From contig CABUMZ010000035.1 of assembly GCA_902492825.1 (NCBI GenBank), forward strand, positions 1 to 14,696: DNA of 14,696 nt, in the 5' to 3' direction. Below the pieces are notes generated by a model that did not search any database, was not told the DNA's origin, and saw only the letters and a list, made by a program, of their open reading frames with translations. The first letter of the stretch is position 1; each line of letters opens with the position of its first letter. The position numbers and the translations under genes are program-made. Shown here piece by piece: positions 6,978 to 14,166 of the stretch. The stretch is from an uncultured Collinsella sp. (GTDB taxonomy: Bacteria > Actinomycetota > Coriobacteriia > Coriobacteriales > Coriobacteriaceae).

Positions 6978-7466
6978 ATGATCAGAAAAACCCTCGATAC
7001 CGACATTCCCGCTGTCATGGCTATCTATGACGCGGCCCGCGCCTTTATGCGCGCGCATGGCAACGCCACGCAGTGGCCCGAGGGCACGCCTTCTGCCGAG
7101 CAACTGGCTGCCGATATCGCCGCCGGTGGCAGCTATGTGTGCGAAGTCGATGGCCGCGTGGTGGCGACGTTTGCCTTTTTGCCGGGCCCGGACGAGTGCT
7201 ATGACGTAATAGAGGACGGGCAATGGCGCAGCGACACTCCGTACGCCGTGCTGCACCGTGTGGCGTCCGACGGCACCGCGCACGGTATCGCGGCTGCGAT
7301 GTTTGCCTTTGCCAAGGAGCGTGCCGATCACCTGCGCATCGACACGCATCAGGACAACCTGCCCATGCAGGGTGCGAGTATTAAGGCGGGGTTCGAGCGC
7401 GCCGGCGTCGTGCATGTGTCGGACGGCACGCCGCGCGTTGCGTTCGACTGGCTGCGCGAGGCGTAA
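6978..7466 (+). CDS. GNAT-family N-acetyltransferase
   Basis: A 162-residue protein of typical GNAT length, starting IRKTLDTDIPAVMAIYDAAR, the usual first strand and helix. VDGRVVATFAFLPGPDE near 57-73 is the central strand pair. YAVLHRVASDGTAHGIAAAMFAFAKE (about 88-113) is the acetyl-CoA pyrophosphate-binding region, with the loop reduced to GTAHGIA instead of the canonical Q/RxxGxG/A. HLRIDTHQDNLPMQGASIKAGFERAG (116-141) is the conserved strand and helix, with the asparagine typical of motif B. The acyl acceptor is unknown. A GTG three bases earlier (6975) is equally compatible with the GAGG at 6964-6967. It is divergent from the zinc-ribbon gene and ends in the hairpin at 7495-7532. Confidence 0.9.
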   Translation: MIRKTLDTDIPAVMAIYDAARAFMRAHGNATQWPEGTPSAEQLAADIAAGGSYVCEVDGRVVATFAFLPGPDECYDVIEDGQWRSDTPYAVLHRVASDGTAHGIAAAMFAFAKERADHLRIDTHQDNLPMQGASIKAGFERAGVVHVSDGTPRVAFDWLREA

Positions 7467-7494
7467 GAGCAGGGGCGCGTGTCAACAATTCGTA

Positions 7495-7532
7495 CGAACG
7501 AAAATGGCCCCGGGTGGGGCTATTTTCGTTCG
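7495..7532. terminator. intrinsic terminator after the acetyltransferase gene
   Basis: A 17-bp stem (7495-7511 with 7516-7532, one G-U pair) closes a GGGT loop. The inner GC block ATGGCCCC/GGGGCTAT is flanked by AAAA and TTTT, so it can terminate transcription in either direction. It begins 28 bp after the acetyltransferase stop codon. Confidence 0.85.
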
Positions 7533-7720
7533 CTGTGCTGTTTTGCAAGCCGGCTTTCGCAAGGCGCGAACCTACGAAAAACGCCGCGCGGCAACGCGGG
7601 GCGATGAGCTCGGTCGGGGGATAGGGCCCGCTTCGCCCGCCGGCCCGTAAATTGTATCATCCAGTGTGGAGCGTGAGCGCCCGTTGCCGCGTGCGATGGG
7701 CTTGTAATAAGAGGAGAGCC
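7533..7720 (+). promoter_or_regulatory. GC-rich upstream region of the TetM-like GTPase gene
   Basis: This gene-free stretch holds AAGCCGGCTT, a 10-bp palindrome near 7546-7555. It also holds a possible hairpin 7582-7603 with 9-base arms (one mismatch) around a GCAA tetraloop, and GGGCC...GGCCC at 7624-7646. A TATCAT hexamer at 7655-7660 could be the -10 of the GTPase gene, but no convincing -35 accompanies it. AGAGGAG before the start is the ribosome site. I found no leader peptide. Confidence 0.3.
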
Positions 7721-9724
7721 ATGTCGAAGCAAGCGGTCGTTGGAATCTTGGCGCATGTCGATGCCGGCAAGACCACGCTGGCCGAGGCCATGCTGTTCAA
7801 CGCGGGTCGCATTCGCAAGCGCGGGCGCGTGGACGATGGCGATTCGCATCTGGACACTAATGCGATCGAGCGCGAGCGCGGCATCACGATTTTCTCGTCA
7901 CAGGCCGTGCTCGACCATGGCGATACCCACGTCATGCTCGTGGATGCACCGGGGCATGTCGATTTTTCTGCCGAGGCGGAGCGCACGCTGCGCGCGCTCG
8001 ACTACGCGATTTTAGTTGTGGGCGCCAACGATGGCGTGCAGGGCCATACCGAAACCCTGTGGCGCCTGCTCGCGCGCTATGACATTCCGACGTTCATCTT
8101 TATCAACAAAATCGATTTGGAGAATCCCGGCCGCGATGTTTTGCTGGCACAGCTTGGGCAGCGTCTTTCCGAAGGCTGCCTGGATGCCAACGAACTGTTG
8201 GCGGGCGGTGCCGTTCAGGAGGACGCTGCCGCGTTAGACGAAGAAGCGCTCGAGGAGTTTCTTGAGGCGGGTGAGCTTTCTGTCGCAACGCTGTCGCGCA
8301 TGGTTGCCGAGCGCAAGCTCTTTCCCTGCTTTGCCGGCTCGGCGCTCAAGGACCAAGGCGTGGACGAGCTGCTGGATGGCATATGTGCGCTGATGCGTGA
8401 ACAGGCATGGCTCCCGGAGTTTGCCGCGCGCGTCTATCGTGTCAGCCGCGGGGATCGCGGCGAGCGCTTGGCATGGGTTAAAGTGACCGGCGGCACACTG
8501 CACGCAAAACAGATGATTGGCGGACGTTCCGGTGTCGAGGCATGGGAGCAAAAGATCGATCAGGTCCGTATCTATAACGGCGAGAAGTACGAGCTTGTCC
8601 AAGAAGTTGCTGCTGGCGGCATCTGCGCCGTGACGGGCCTTGCGCACGTTCACCCGGGTGATGCCTTGGGCGCGGAGCCCGCGGGCGATGCGCCTGTCAT
8701 AGCGCCGGTTCTCACCTATACGGTGCTGCCGGGCGAGCGCGATGTCCATACGGTGTTCCAAGCGCTGACCGAGCTTGCCGATGAGGACCCCATGCTCGGC
8801 GTAAGCTGGAACACGCATCTTGAGCAGATTCATCTGCAGTTGATGGGTGCGGTGCAACTCGAAGTCGTGCAGCGAGTGCTGGGCGATCGCTTTGGCCTTT
8901 CGATTGATTTTGAGTCTGGCGGCATTCTCTATAAGGAGACTATTTCGCAGCCGGTCGAGGGCGTGGGCCACTTTGAGCCACTGCGCCACTATGCCGAGGT
9001 GCATCTACGCCTGGAGCCGTTGCCAGCGGGTTCGGGCGTGCAGTTTGGCACCGTGACCTCGACCGACGAGCTCGATCTTAACTGGCAGCGTTTGGCACTC
9101 ACCAACGCCATGGAGCGCGATCACCTGGGCGTGCTGACCGGCTCGCCCATCACCGATGCGCGCATTACGCTTACGGGCGGCCGTGCGCATGCCAAACACA
9201 CCGAGGGCGGCGATTTTCGCCAGGCCACGTACCGCGCGATTCGCCAGGGTTTGATGCAGGCGCGTGAGGCCGGCGCGGCGGTGCTGTTGGAGCCGTGGTA
9301 CCGCTTTGAGCTCGAGGTGCCGGGGGAGTGCGTGGGCCGGGCGCTCTCGGATGCCACGCGCATGGGTGCCGAGTACGAGCCGCCGACGATAACAGGCGAC
9401 CGGGCGAAGCTTGCGGGTCGCGTGCCGGCATCTGAGGTGCAGGATTATGCGCTGGAGGTGGCTGCCTACACGAGCGGTCGCGGTCATCTGTACCTGGAGT
9501 TCGCCGGCTATTCGGCTTGCCATGATGCCGAGCGCGTAATCGAGACGGCCGCCTATGAGCCCGAGGCCGATCTGCCCAACACGCCCGACTCGGTCTTTTG
9601 TTCTCACGGCGCCGGTTACACGGTCAAATGGTACGACGTGCCCGCCGCGACGCACGTAAAGATCGATCCCGCCACCTTCCGCCCCTGGCGAGCAGCAGAC
9701 GCCGAGTTTTTCGGCCACATGTGA
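7721..9724 (+). CDS. TetM/EF-G-like translational GTPase
   Basis: A 667-residue ribosome-dependent GTPase in the family of TetM-type ribosomal protection proteins and EF-G. G-domain motifs: G1 AHVDAGKT at 11-18, switch I RGITI at 53-57, G3 DAPGH at 75-79, G4 NKID at 129-132, G5 GSALK at 206-210. Later parts follow the EF-G order: domain II near 240-330, domain III with VFQALTELADEDPMLGVSW and LEVVQRVLG, domain IV from about 430, and a Tet_C-like domain V. The tip of domain IV reads RAHAKHTEGGDFRQAT (488-503), where TetM has the YSPVST loop that displaces tetracycline. Resistance is therefore doubtful, and it is better called a chromosomal translation factor paralogue. ATG 7721 has AAGAGGAG; longer upstream readings lack a ribosome site. 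The last codon and the stop lie in a palindromic repeat. Confidence 0.9.
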   Translation: MSKQAVVGILAHVDAGKTTLAEAMLFNAGRIRKRGRVDDGDSHLDTNAIERERGITIFSSQAVLDHGDTHVMLVDAPGHVDFSAEAERTLRALDYAILVVGANDGVQGHTETLWRLLARYDIPTFIFINKIDLENPGRDVLLAQLGQRLSEGCLDANELLAGGAVQEDAAALDEEALEEFLEAGELSVATLSRMVAERKLFPCFAGSALKDQGVDELLDGICALMREQAWLPEFAARVYRVSRGDRGERLAWVKVTGGTLHAKQMIGGRSGVEAWEQKIDQVRIYNGEKYELVQEVAAGGICAVTGLAHVHPGDALGAEPAGDAPVIAPVLTYTVLPGERDVHTVFQALTELADEDPMLGVSWNTHLEQIHLQLMGAVQLEVVQRVLGDRFGLSIDFESGGILYKETISQPVEGVGHFEPLRHYAEVHLRLEPLPAGSGVQFGTVTSTDELDLNWQRLALTNAMERDHLGVLTGSPITDARITLTGGRAHAKHTEGGDFRQATYRAIRQGLMQAREAGAAVLLEPWYRFELEVPGECVGRALSDATRMGAEYEPPTITGDRAKLAGRVPASEVQDYALEVAAYTSGRGHLYLEFAGYSACHDAERVIETAAYEPEADLPNTPDSVFCSHGAGYTVKWYDVPAATHVKIDPATFRPWRAADAEFFGHM

Positions 9725-9750
9725 CAAAGGGACAGCTCCTTTGTCACATG
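9718..9750. repeat. TGTGACAAAGGGACAG palindrome, copy 1
   Basis: Perfect 13-bp arms, catgtgacaaagg (9718-9730) and its complement (9738-9750), enclose GACAGCT. The final Met codon and TGA stop of the GTPase gene are within the left arm. A near-identical element lies at 13445-13479. It may also act as a terminator, although no T-run follows. Confidence 0.85.
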
Positions 9751-9753
9751 CTA

Positions 9754-9784
9754 TTGGTATAACTCGATATAAGTTGGTATAACT
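9754..9784 (+). promoter_or_regulatory. 11-bp direct repeats upstream of the AAA ATPase gene
   Basis: TTGGTATAACT occurs at 9754-9764 and 9774-9784, start to start 20 bp, in a short AT-rich island before the ATPase gene. Each copy contains TGGTATAAC, which resembles an extended -10 element (TGnTATAAT). TTGGTA of the first copy and TATAAC of the second are 19 bases apart, so they could also form one promoter. Two same-face sites could bind a regulator. Confidence 0.45.
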
Positions 9785-9817
9785 ATTACCAGGGTTTGCC
9801 AATCCGAGGAGGCCGAC

Positions 9818-10936
9818 ATGAATCCAAATCCCTTTAAGCCCACGGCTGGCAAGCGGCCTCCGATACTCATCGGCCGCGAGTCGGTCATCGAAGATTTTGA
9901 GGAAGGGCTCGATAACGGCGCCGGAGCGCCGGGCAGGCTCATGCTCATTACGGGAAACCGCGGCTGCGGCAAGACAGTTCTCCTGCGGGAGCTGCAACGT
10001 CTGGCCAGCGAGCGCGGATGGGCGGTTGTCTCCGATTCCGCTTCGCTTGGCTTATGCGACCGCTTGGCCGACGCGCTTCGCTCGAATAAACCCGTTGTGA
10101 CGTCAACGGAGTTCGGTCCTTCGTTTGGCCGGATGTCGGTCGAGGCGGCGCGAGCAAAGGGCGAGACGTTGCGAGGGCTGGTCAACGAGCGCCTTAAGAA
10201 GCTCGGTCCAGGCAAGGGCATACTGTTTGCGATTGACGAGGCGCAATCGGCGTCTATCGAGGAACTGGCGGCTCTTGCCGTTCTCTATCAGCAGGTGCTC
10301 GGAGACCAGGATGCCACGGGCTTGTCCGATAGCGACCAGCGCGGTCTTGCGCTTGTTTTTGCCGGCTTACCCAGTATGGTTGACGATCTGCTCGAAGAGC
10401 CGAGCGTGACGTTTTTGCGGCGTGCCCAGCAGCGTACGCTGGGGGCGATATCTTTGCCCAAGGTGCGCGATTCATATATCCAGACGGTCAAAGACGCTGG
10501 TCTTTACGTTGACGCGGAGACAGCGGACCTTGCGGCACGCAAGAGCATGGGGCATCCCTATATGGTTCAGCTGGTGGGCTATTACATGTGGCGCTCTGCT
10601 GTCCGGCGTGGCTCGCAGGTCATTGAAGTGTGCGATGTCGAGGCTGGCCATAAGGACGCTGTCTCCGAGTTCTACGAAGCAGTTGACGCTCCCTTGTATT
10701 ACGGGTTGCGCAGTCCGCAACGCCTCTTTGTCGAGGCCATGGCTGCTGACGAGGGTGAGCCGACGCGCATGGCGGATATCATTGAGCGCTGCGACCGTAC
10801 TCAGAGTTGGGCGAGCAAATATCGCGCAAGCCTGATTCGCGAGCGCGTCATCGAGGCTGCCGGATACGGCCTCGTCCGGTTTACCGTGCCCATGCTGGGC
10901 GCGTACATTCGCGATCGAGTTTTATGGCATGAGTAG
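9818..10936 (+). CDS. AAA-type ATPase with C-terminal winged helix
   Basis: A 372-residue cytoplasmic P-loop ATPase of the AAA/Orc1-Cdc6-like (AAA_16) type. Walker A is GNRGCGKT at 46-53. Walker B is ILFAIDEAQ at 135-143, with the D140-E141 pair intact. LALVFAGLPSMVDDLL near 185-200 fits the sensor-1 strand. GHPYMVQLVGYYMWRSA near 247-263 is the lid-domain helix seen in this group. The last 70 residues, including RMADIIERCDRTQSWASKYRASLIRERVI, look like a winged-helix DNA-binding domain, which would suggest binding to DNA or to a nucleoprotein partner. ATG 9818 has GAGGAGG before it. Its stop overlaps the start of the UvrA2 gene by 8 bp, so the two are translationally coupled. Role unknown. 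Confidence 0.88.
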   Translation: MNPNPFKPTAGKRPPILIGRESVIEDFEEGLDNGAGAPGRLMLITGNRGCGKTVLLRELQRLASERGWAVVSDSASLGLCDRLADALRSNKPVVTSTEFGPSFGRMSVEAARAKGETLRGLVNERLKKLGPGKGILFAIDEAQSASIEELAALAVLYQQVLGDQDATGLSDSDQRGLALVFAGLPSMVDDLLEEPSVTFLRRAQQRTLGAISLPKVRDSYIQTVKDAGLYVDAETADLAARKSMGHPYMVQLVGYYMWRSAVRRGSQVIEVCDVEAGHKDAVSEFYEAVDAPLYYGLRSPQRLFVEAMAADEGEPTRMADIIERCDRTQSWASKYRASLIRERVIEAAGYGLVRFTVPMLGAYIRDRVLWHE

Positions 10937-13442
10937 GGTGATAAAGGTGACGGAACAGAAGATGAGCCCGCAGGCTATCGAAGTGCGCGGAGCGCGTGTC
11001 CATAACCTTAAGGACATCGATATCGATATCCCGCTGGGAAAGCTCGTGGGTATTGCCGGCGTGTCGGGTTCGGGTAAGAGCTCGCTGGCACTGGGCGTTC
11101 TTTACGCCGAGGGCTCGCGCCGTTACCTGGAGGCGCTCAGCACCTATACTCGACGTCGCCTGACGCAAGCCGAGCACGCCCAGGTGGACGAGGTGCTGCA
11201 CGTGCCGGCGGCGCTCGCATTGCATCAACGCCCCAGCGTGCCGGGCGTGCGTTCCACCTTTGGCACCATGACCGAGCTTAACAATAGCCTGCGTCTGCTC
11301 TTTAGCCGTTGCGCCCATCACGTGTGCCCGCACTGCGGGGCGCGCGTTGAGCCGAGCCTTAACGTGGCCGCAGGCCTGTCGCTCACGTGTCTGACGTGCG
11401 GCCGCGAGTTCTACGCGCCGAGTGCCGAGGATTTGGCTTTCAATAGTGGTGGCGCGTGTCCCACCTGCGGCGGCACCGGCGTTATGCGCGAGGTGGACGA
11501 GGCGAGCCTGGTGCCCGACGAGTCAAAGGCTATCAACGAGGGCGCGGTGCTTCCTTGGGGCACGCTCATGTGGGATCTGATGAAGCAGGTGGCCGGCGAG
11601 ATGGGCGTGCGCACCGACGTGCCGTTTAACCAGCTCACGCCTCAAGAGCGCGATATCGTGTTCCACGGCCCGGCGGTTAAGAAGCACATTCTTTACGTTC
11701 CCAAAAACGGCGAGGGCGCCACGCCGCTCGACTTTACCTATTACAACGCCGTCTATACCGTCGAGAATGCGCTCGCCAAGGTTAAGGACGACAAGGGCCT
11801 CAAGCGCGTTGCGCGCTTTTTACGCGAGGGGCCATGCCGTGACTGCGGCGGCACGCGTCTCTCCGAGACTGCGCGCCAGCCCCAGGTGCGCGGTATCAAT
11901 CTGGCGCAGGCGGCGGCCATGACATTGGGCGAGGCGATTGAGTGGGTGCGCGGGGTGCCCGCATCCTTGCCGGCCGAGATGCAGCCCATGGCGACGGATA
12001 TCTGCGATTCGTTTTTGAGTGCGGCCCGTCGTCTGGTCGACCTGGGTCTCGATTACCTTTCACTCGACCGCGCCGGTGCTACGCTCTCCACGGGTGAGCG
12101 CCAGCGCGTGCAGCTTGCTCGCGTGGTGCGCAACCGATCGACAGGCGTGCTTTATGTGCTGGACGAGCCTTCGATCGGCTTGCATCCTGCCAATGTCGAC
12201 GGCTTGGTGGGCGTGATGCGCGATCTGGTGGATGACGGCAACACCGTGGTTGTTGTCGACCACGATACGCGCGTACTGGCGGAAGCCGACTATCTCGTCG
12301 AGATGGGCCCCGTTGCCGGAGCAGACGGCGGTAATGTGATTGCCATTGGTACGGTAGGCGAGGTCGAGCAATCGCGGGGCAGCCGCATCGCTCCGTTTTT
12401 GCGCGCAGAGCCCAAACGCTTGCGTCCGCAGGTGACTGACGACGAGATGTTCGACCAGGGGCATATCCACATGGCAACCGATGCTATCCATACCGTCAAG
12501 CCGCTCGAAGTCGATATCCCGCGCGGCCGTCTCGTCGCGGTTACGGGCGTTTCGGGTTCGGGCAAGACGACGTTGGTGCTCGAGACGCTTATCCCGGCAC
12601 TCAAGGCGCAGGCAGCCGGCGAGCGCCTGCCAAAACATGTGCGTTGGATCGATGCCGAAGGCATTGCCCGCGCAAACCTGATTGACGCTACGCCTATCGG
12701 CGCCAACGTGCGCTCGACGGTGGCGACTTATGCCGACATCCATGATGAGCTGCGCCGCGCCTTCGCCCGCACGCCAGAGGCCAAGGCAGCCGGCTACAAG
12801 GCAGGTGCCTTTAGCTATAACACTGGTACTCTGCGCTGCCCTACGTGCGATGGCACGGGCTCGATATCGCTCGACGTGCAGTTTTTGCCCGACGTCGAGA
12901 TCGTCTGCCCGGCATGTCGCGGTTCGCGTTATGCAGACACGGCTTCGCATATCCATCGCGAGGGCAAGGATGGGAGCTTGCTTACGTTGCCGCAGCTCAT
13001 GGACATGAGCGTGGACGAGGCTCTCGACGCCACGGTGGGGCTCAAGAAAGTTCAGGCGCGCTTGCAGACCTTGCACGACCTGGGCTTGGGCTATCTTACG
13101 CTCGGTGAGCCCACGCCGGCGCTCTCGGGCGGCGAGGCGCAGCGTCTTAAGCTTGCGAGCGAGATGGGCCGCGTGCAGGACGATGCCGTATTCGTGTTCG
13201 ATGAGCCCACGATTGGCTTGCATCCGCTCGATGTTCAGCTACTGCTGAGTGTGTTCGACGGCCTTGTTGCCAAGGGCGCCACGGTTATCGTGATCGAGCA
13301 CGATCTCGACCTTATCCGCAATGCCGATTACGTGATCGACATGGGCCCGGGCGGTGGCGACGCGGGCGGGCAAATCGTCTGCGCCGGAACGCCGGGCGAC
13401 ATCGTGGCCTGCTCCGCAAGCATTACCGGTCGCTACCTATAA
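10929..13442 (+). CDS. UvrA2-type (class II UvrA) ABC ATPase
   Basis: An 837-residue DNA-binding ABC ATPase of the UvrA family. First cassette: Walker A GVSGSGKS at 44-51, signature LSTGERQR at 386-393, Walker B VLDEPSIGLHP at 410-420. Second cassette: GVSGSGKT at 540-547, LSGGEAQR at 732-739, VFDEPTIGLHP at 756-766. Zinc-module cysteine pairs lie at 133/136, 154/157, 177/180 and 637/640, 660/663. UvrA proper is about 940 residues. Here the stretch between C136 and C154 is short, so the UvrB-binding domain is missing, as in UvrA2 and DrrC-like proteins linked to damage tolerance or drug resistance. The ATG at 10929 overlaps the upstream ATPase gene. A later ATG at 10962, eleven bases after AAAGGTGA, would begin MSPQAIEVRGARVHNL and is also possible. 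Confidence 0.93.
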   Translation: MSRVIKVTEQKMSPQAIEVRGARVHNLKDIDIDIPLGKLVGIAGVSGSGKSSLALGVLYAEGSRRYLEALSTYTRRRLTQAEHAQVDEVLHVPAALALHQRPSVPGVRSTFGTMTELNNSLRLLFSRCAHHVCPHCGARVEPSLNVAAGLSLTCLTCGREFYAPSAEDLAFNSGGACPTCGGTGVMREVDEASLVPDESKAINEGAVLPWGTLMWDLMKQVAGEMGVRTDVPFNQLTPQERDIVFHGPAVKKHILYVPKNGEGATPLDFTYYNAVYTVENALAKVKDDKGLKRVARFLREGPCRDCGGTRLSETARQPQVRGINLAQAAAMTLGEAIEWVRGVPASLPAEMQPMATDICDSFLSAARRLVDLGLDYLSLDRAGATLSTGERQRVQLARVVRNRSTGVLYVLDEPSIGLHPANVDGLVGVMRDLVDDGNTVVVVDHDTRVLAEADYLVEMGPVAGADGGNVIAIGTVGEVEQSRGSRIAPFLRAEPKRLRPQVTDDEMFDQGHIHMATDAIHTVKPLEVDIPRGRLVAVTGVSGSGKTTLVLETLIPALKAQAAGERLPKHVRWIDAEGIARANLIDATPIGANVRSTVATYADIHDELRRAFARTPEAKAAGYKAGAFSYNTGTLRCPTCDGTGSISLDVQFLPDVEIVCPACRGSRYADTASHIHREGKDGSLLTLPQLMDMSVDEALDATVGLKKVQARLQTLHDLGLGYLTLGEPTPALSGGEAQRLKLASEMGRVQDDAVFVFDEPTIGLHPLDVQLLLSVFDGLVAKGATVIVIEHDLDLIRNADYVIDMGPGGGDAGGQIVCAGTPGDIVACSASITGRYL

Positions 13443-13444
13443 CC

Positions 13445-13479
13445 GAATGTGACAAAGGGACAGTCCCTTTGTCACATTC
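13445..13479. repeat. TGTGACAAAGGGACAG palindrome, copy 2
   Basis: Perfect 16-bp arms, gaatgtgacaaaggga (13445-13460) and its complement (13464-13479), close a CAG loop. It fills the 29-bp gap between the convergent uvrA2 and trmL genes and enters the trmL end. The Met codon and TGA stop of trmL lie in the right arm. It may terminate both genes, though no T-run follows the stem. Confidence 0.88.
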
Positions 13480-14071
13480 CCGGAAAGCCTGTTTGGCGCA
13501 GGGCTTCGTAGAGGACGATGGCGGCGCTGTTGGAGAGGTTGAGGGCGCTGATGCGGTAGTCGTCCGGGTTGACGAAGTTGCCGCAGATGTCCTGTTGAAG
13601 GATGGCCTCGTGGCTGTCCTCGGTATGTCCGAGCGATTCCTCGTGAGCTTCCCAAGCCTCGGCGTTATCGAGCGAGTCGCAATCGCGCAGTATCGGGATG
13701 CGCTCGCAGCGCTCGGGCGCCGCGGCAAGCAGTGGCTCGGGAATGCCCGAGCTCTCGCTGCCAAAGACCAAATAGTCACCGTCGCGGTAGGTGCTTTGTG
13801 CATAGGTGCGGCGTGCCTTTTTGGTCAGCAGATGCAGGCGCTCGTCGGCGGGGGAGAGGCCGTTGCGCGCAAGGAAATCCTCCCAGCCGGCATAGGTTGT
13901 CACGTCCAAGTTTTGCCAGTAGCCCAGGCCGGCGCGACGCACCGTCTTGCCGTCGAGCGAAAACCCCAGCGGCTCCACCAGATGCAGGCGGGCGCCGGTG
14001 ACCACGCAGGTGCGGCCGATATTGCCCGTATTGGCCGGAATCTCGGGCGCATACAGCACAATGTTGAACAT
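13472..14071 (-). CDS. trmL: TrmL-type tRNA (cytidine/uridine-34-2'-O)-methyltransferase with insertion
   Basis: A 199-residue SPOUT (SpoU-type knotted) methyltransferase that methylates the 2'-OH of the wobble nucleotide in tRNA-Leu isoacceptors. It starts MFNIVLYAPEIPANTGNIGRT, the family's motif 1 with the conserved N-TGN-x-R. DYLVFGSESSGIPE at 99-112 is motif 2, and SALNLSNSAAIVLYEALRQTGFPG at 175-198 is motif 3 with the SAM-binding knot. Typical members have about 155-160 residues. Here an extra acidic block of about 45 residues, from 129 to 174 (containing DNAEAWEAHEESLGHTEDSH), separates the RIPI strand from motif 3. The ATG at 14069-14071 has AAGGAG directly before it; the frame is open further upstream but without a ribosome site. 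A terminator ends 24 bp upstream. Confidence 0.9.
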   Translation of the reverse strand: MFNIVLYAPEIPANTGNIGRTCVVTGARLHLVEPLGFSLDGKTVRRAGLGYWQNLDVTTYAGWEDFLARNGLSPADERLHLLTKKARRTYAQSTYRDGDYLVFGSESSGIPEPLLAAAPERCERIPILRDCDSLDNAEAWEAHEESLGHTEDSHEAILQQDICGNFVNPDDYRISALNLSNSAAIVLYEALRQTGFPGM

Positions 14072-14089
14072 GAATCTCCTTGGCTCAGA

Positions 14090-14127
14090 ACGAAAAACCA
14101 CCACGAAGGGCACCTTCGTGGTGGTTT
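14090..14127 (-). terminator. intrinsic terminator of the CobW-family gene
   Basis: Perfect 15-bp arms (14095-14109 and 14113-14127) close a three-base loop. Read on the minus strand the stem is followed by TTT, within a TTTTT run. It lies 40 bp after the CobW-family stop codon and about 24 bp before the trmL start codon. A weaker 6-bp hairpin at 14141-14156 precedes it. Confidence 0.88.
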
Positions 14128-14166
14128 GGCGGTTACGTAGGCGGACAAATGCCCGCTTGGATAAAC

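Noticed and set aside
7721..9724. Tetracycline resistance gene
   Set aside because: Overall similarity to TetM is real, but the domain IV loop needed for drug release is different, so I kept a general translational GTPase call.
12060..13223. Open frame of 387 codons on the minus strand opposite uvrA2
   Set aside because: It is antisense to a gene with complete UvrA motifs, has no ribosome site, and reflects high third-position GC.
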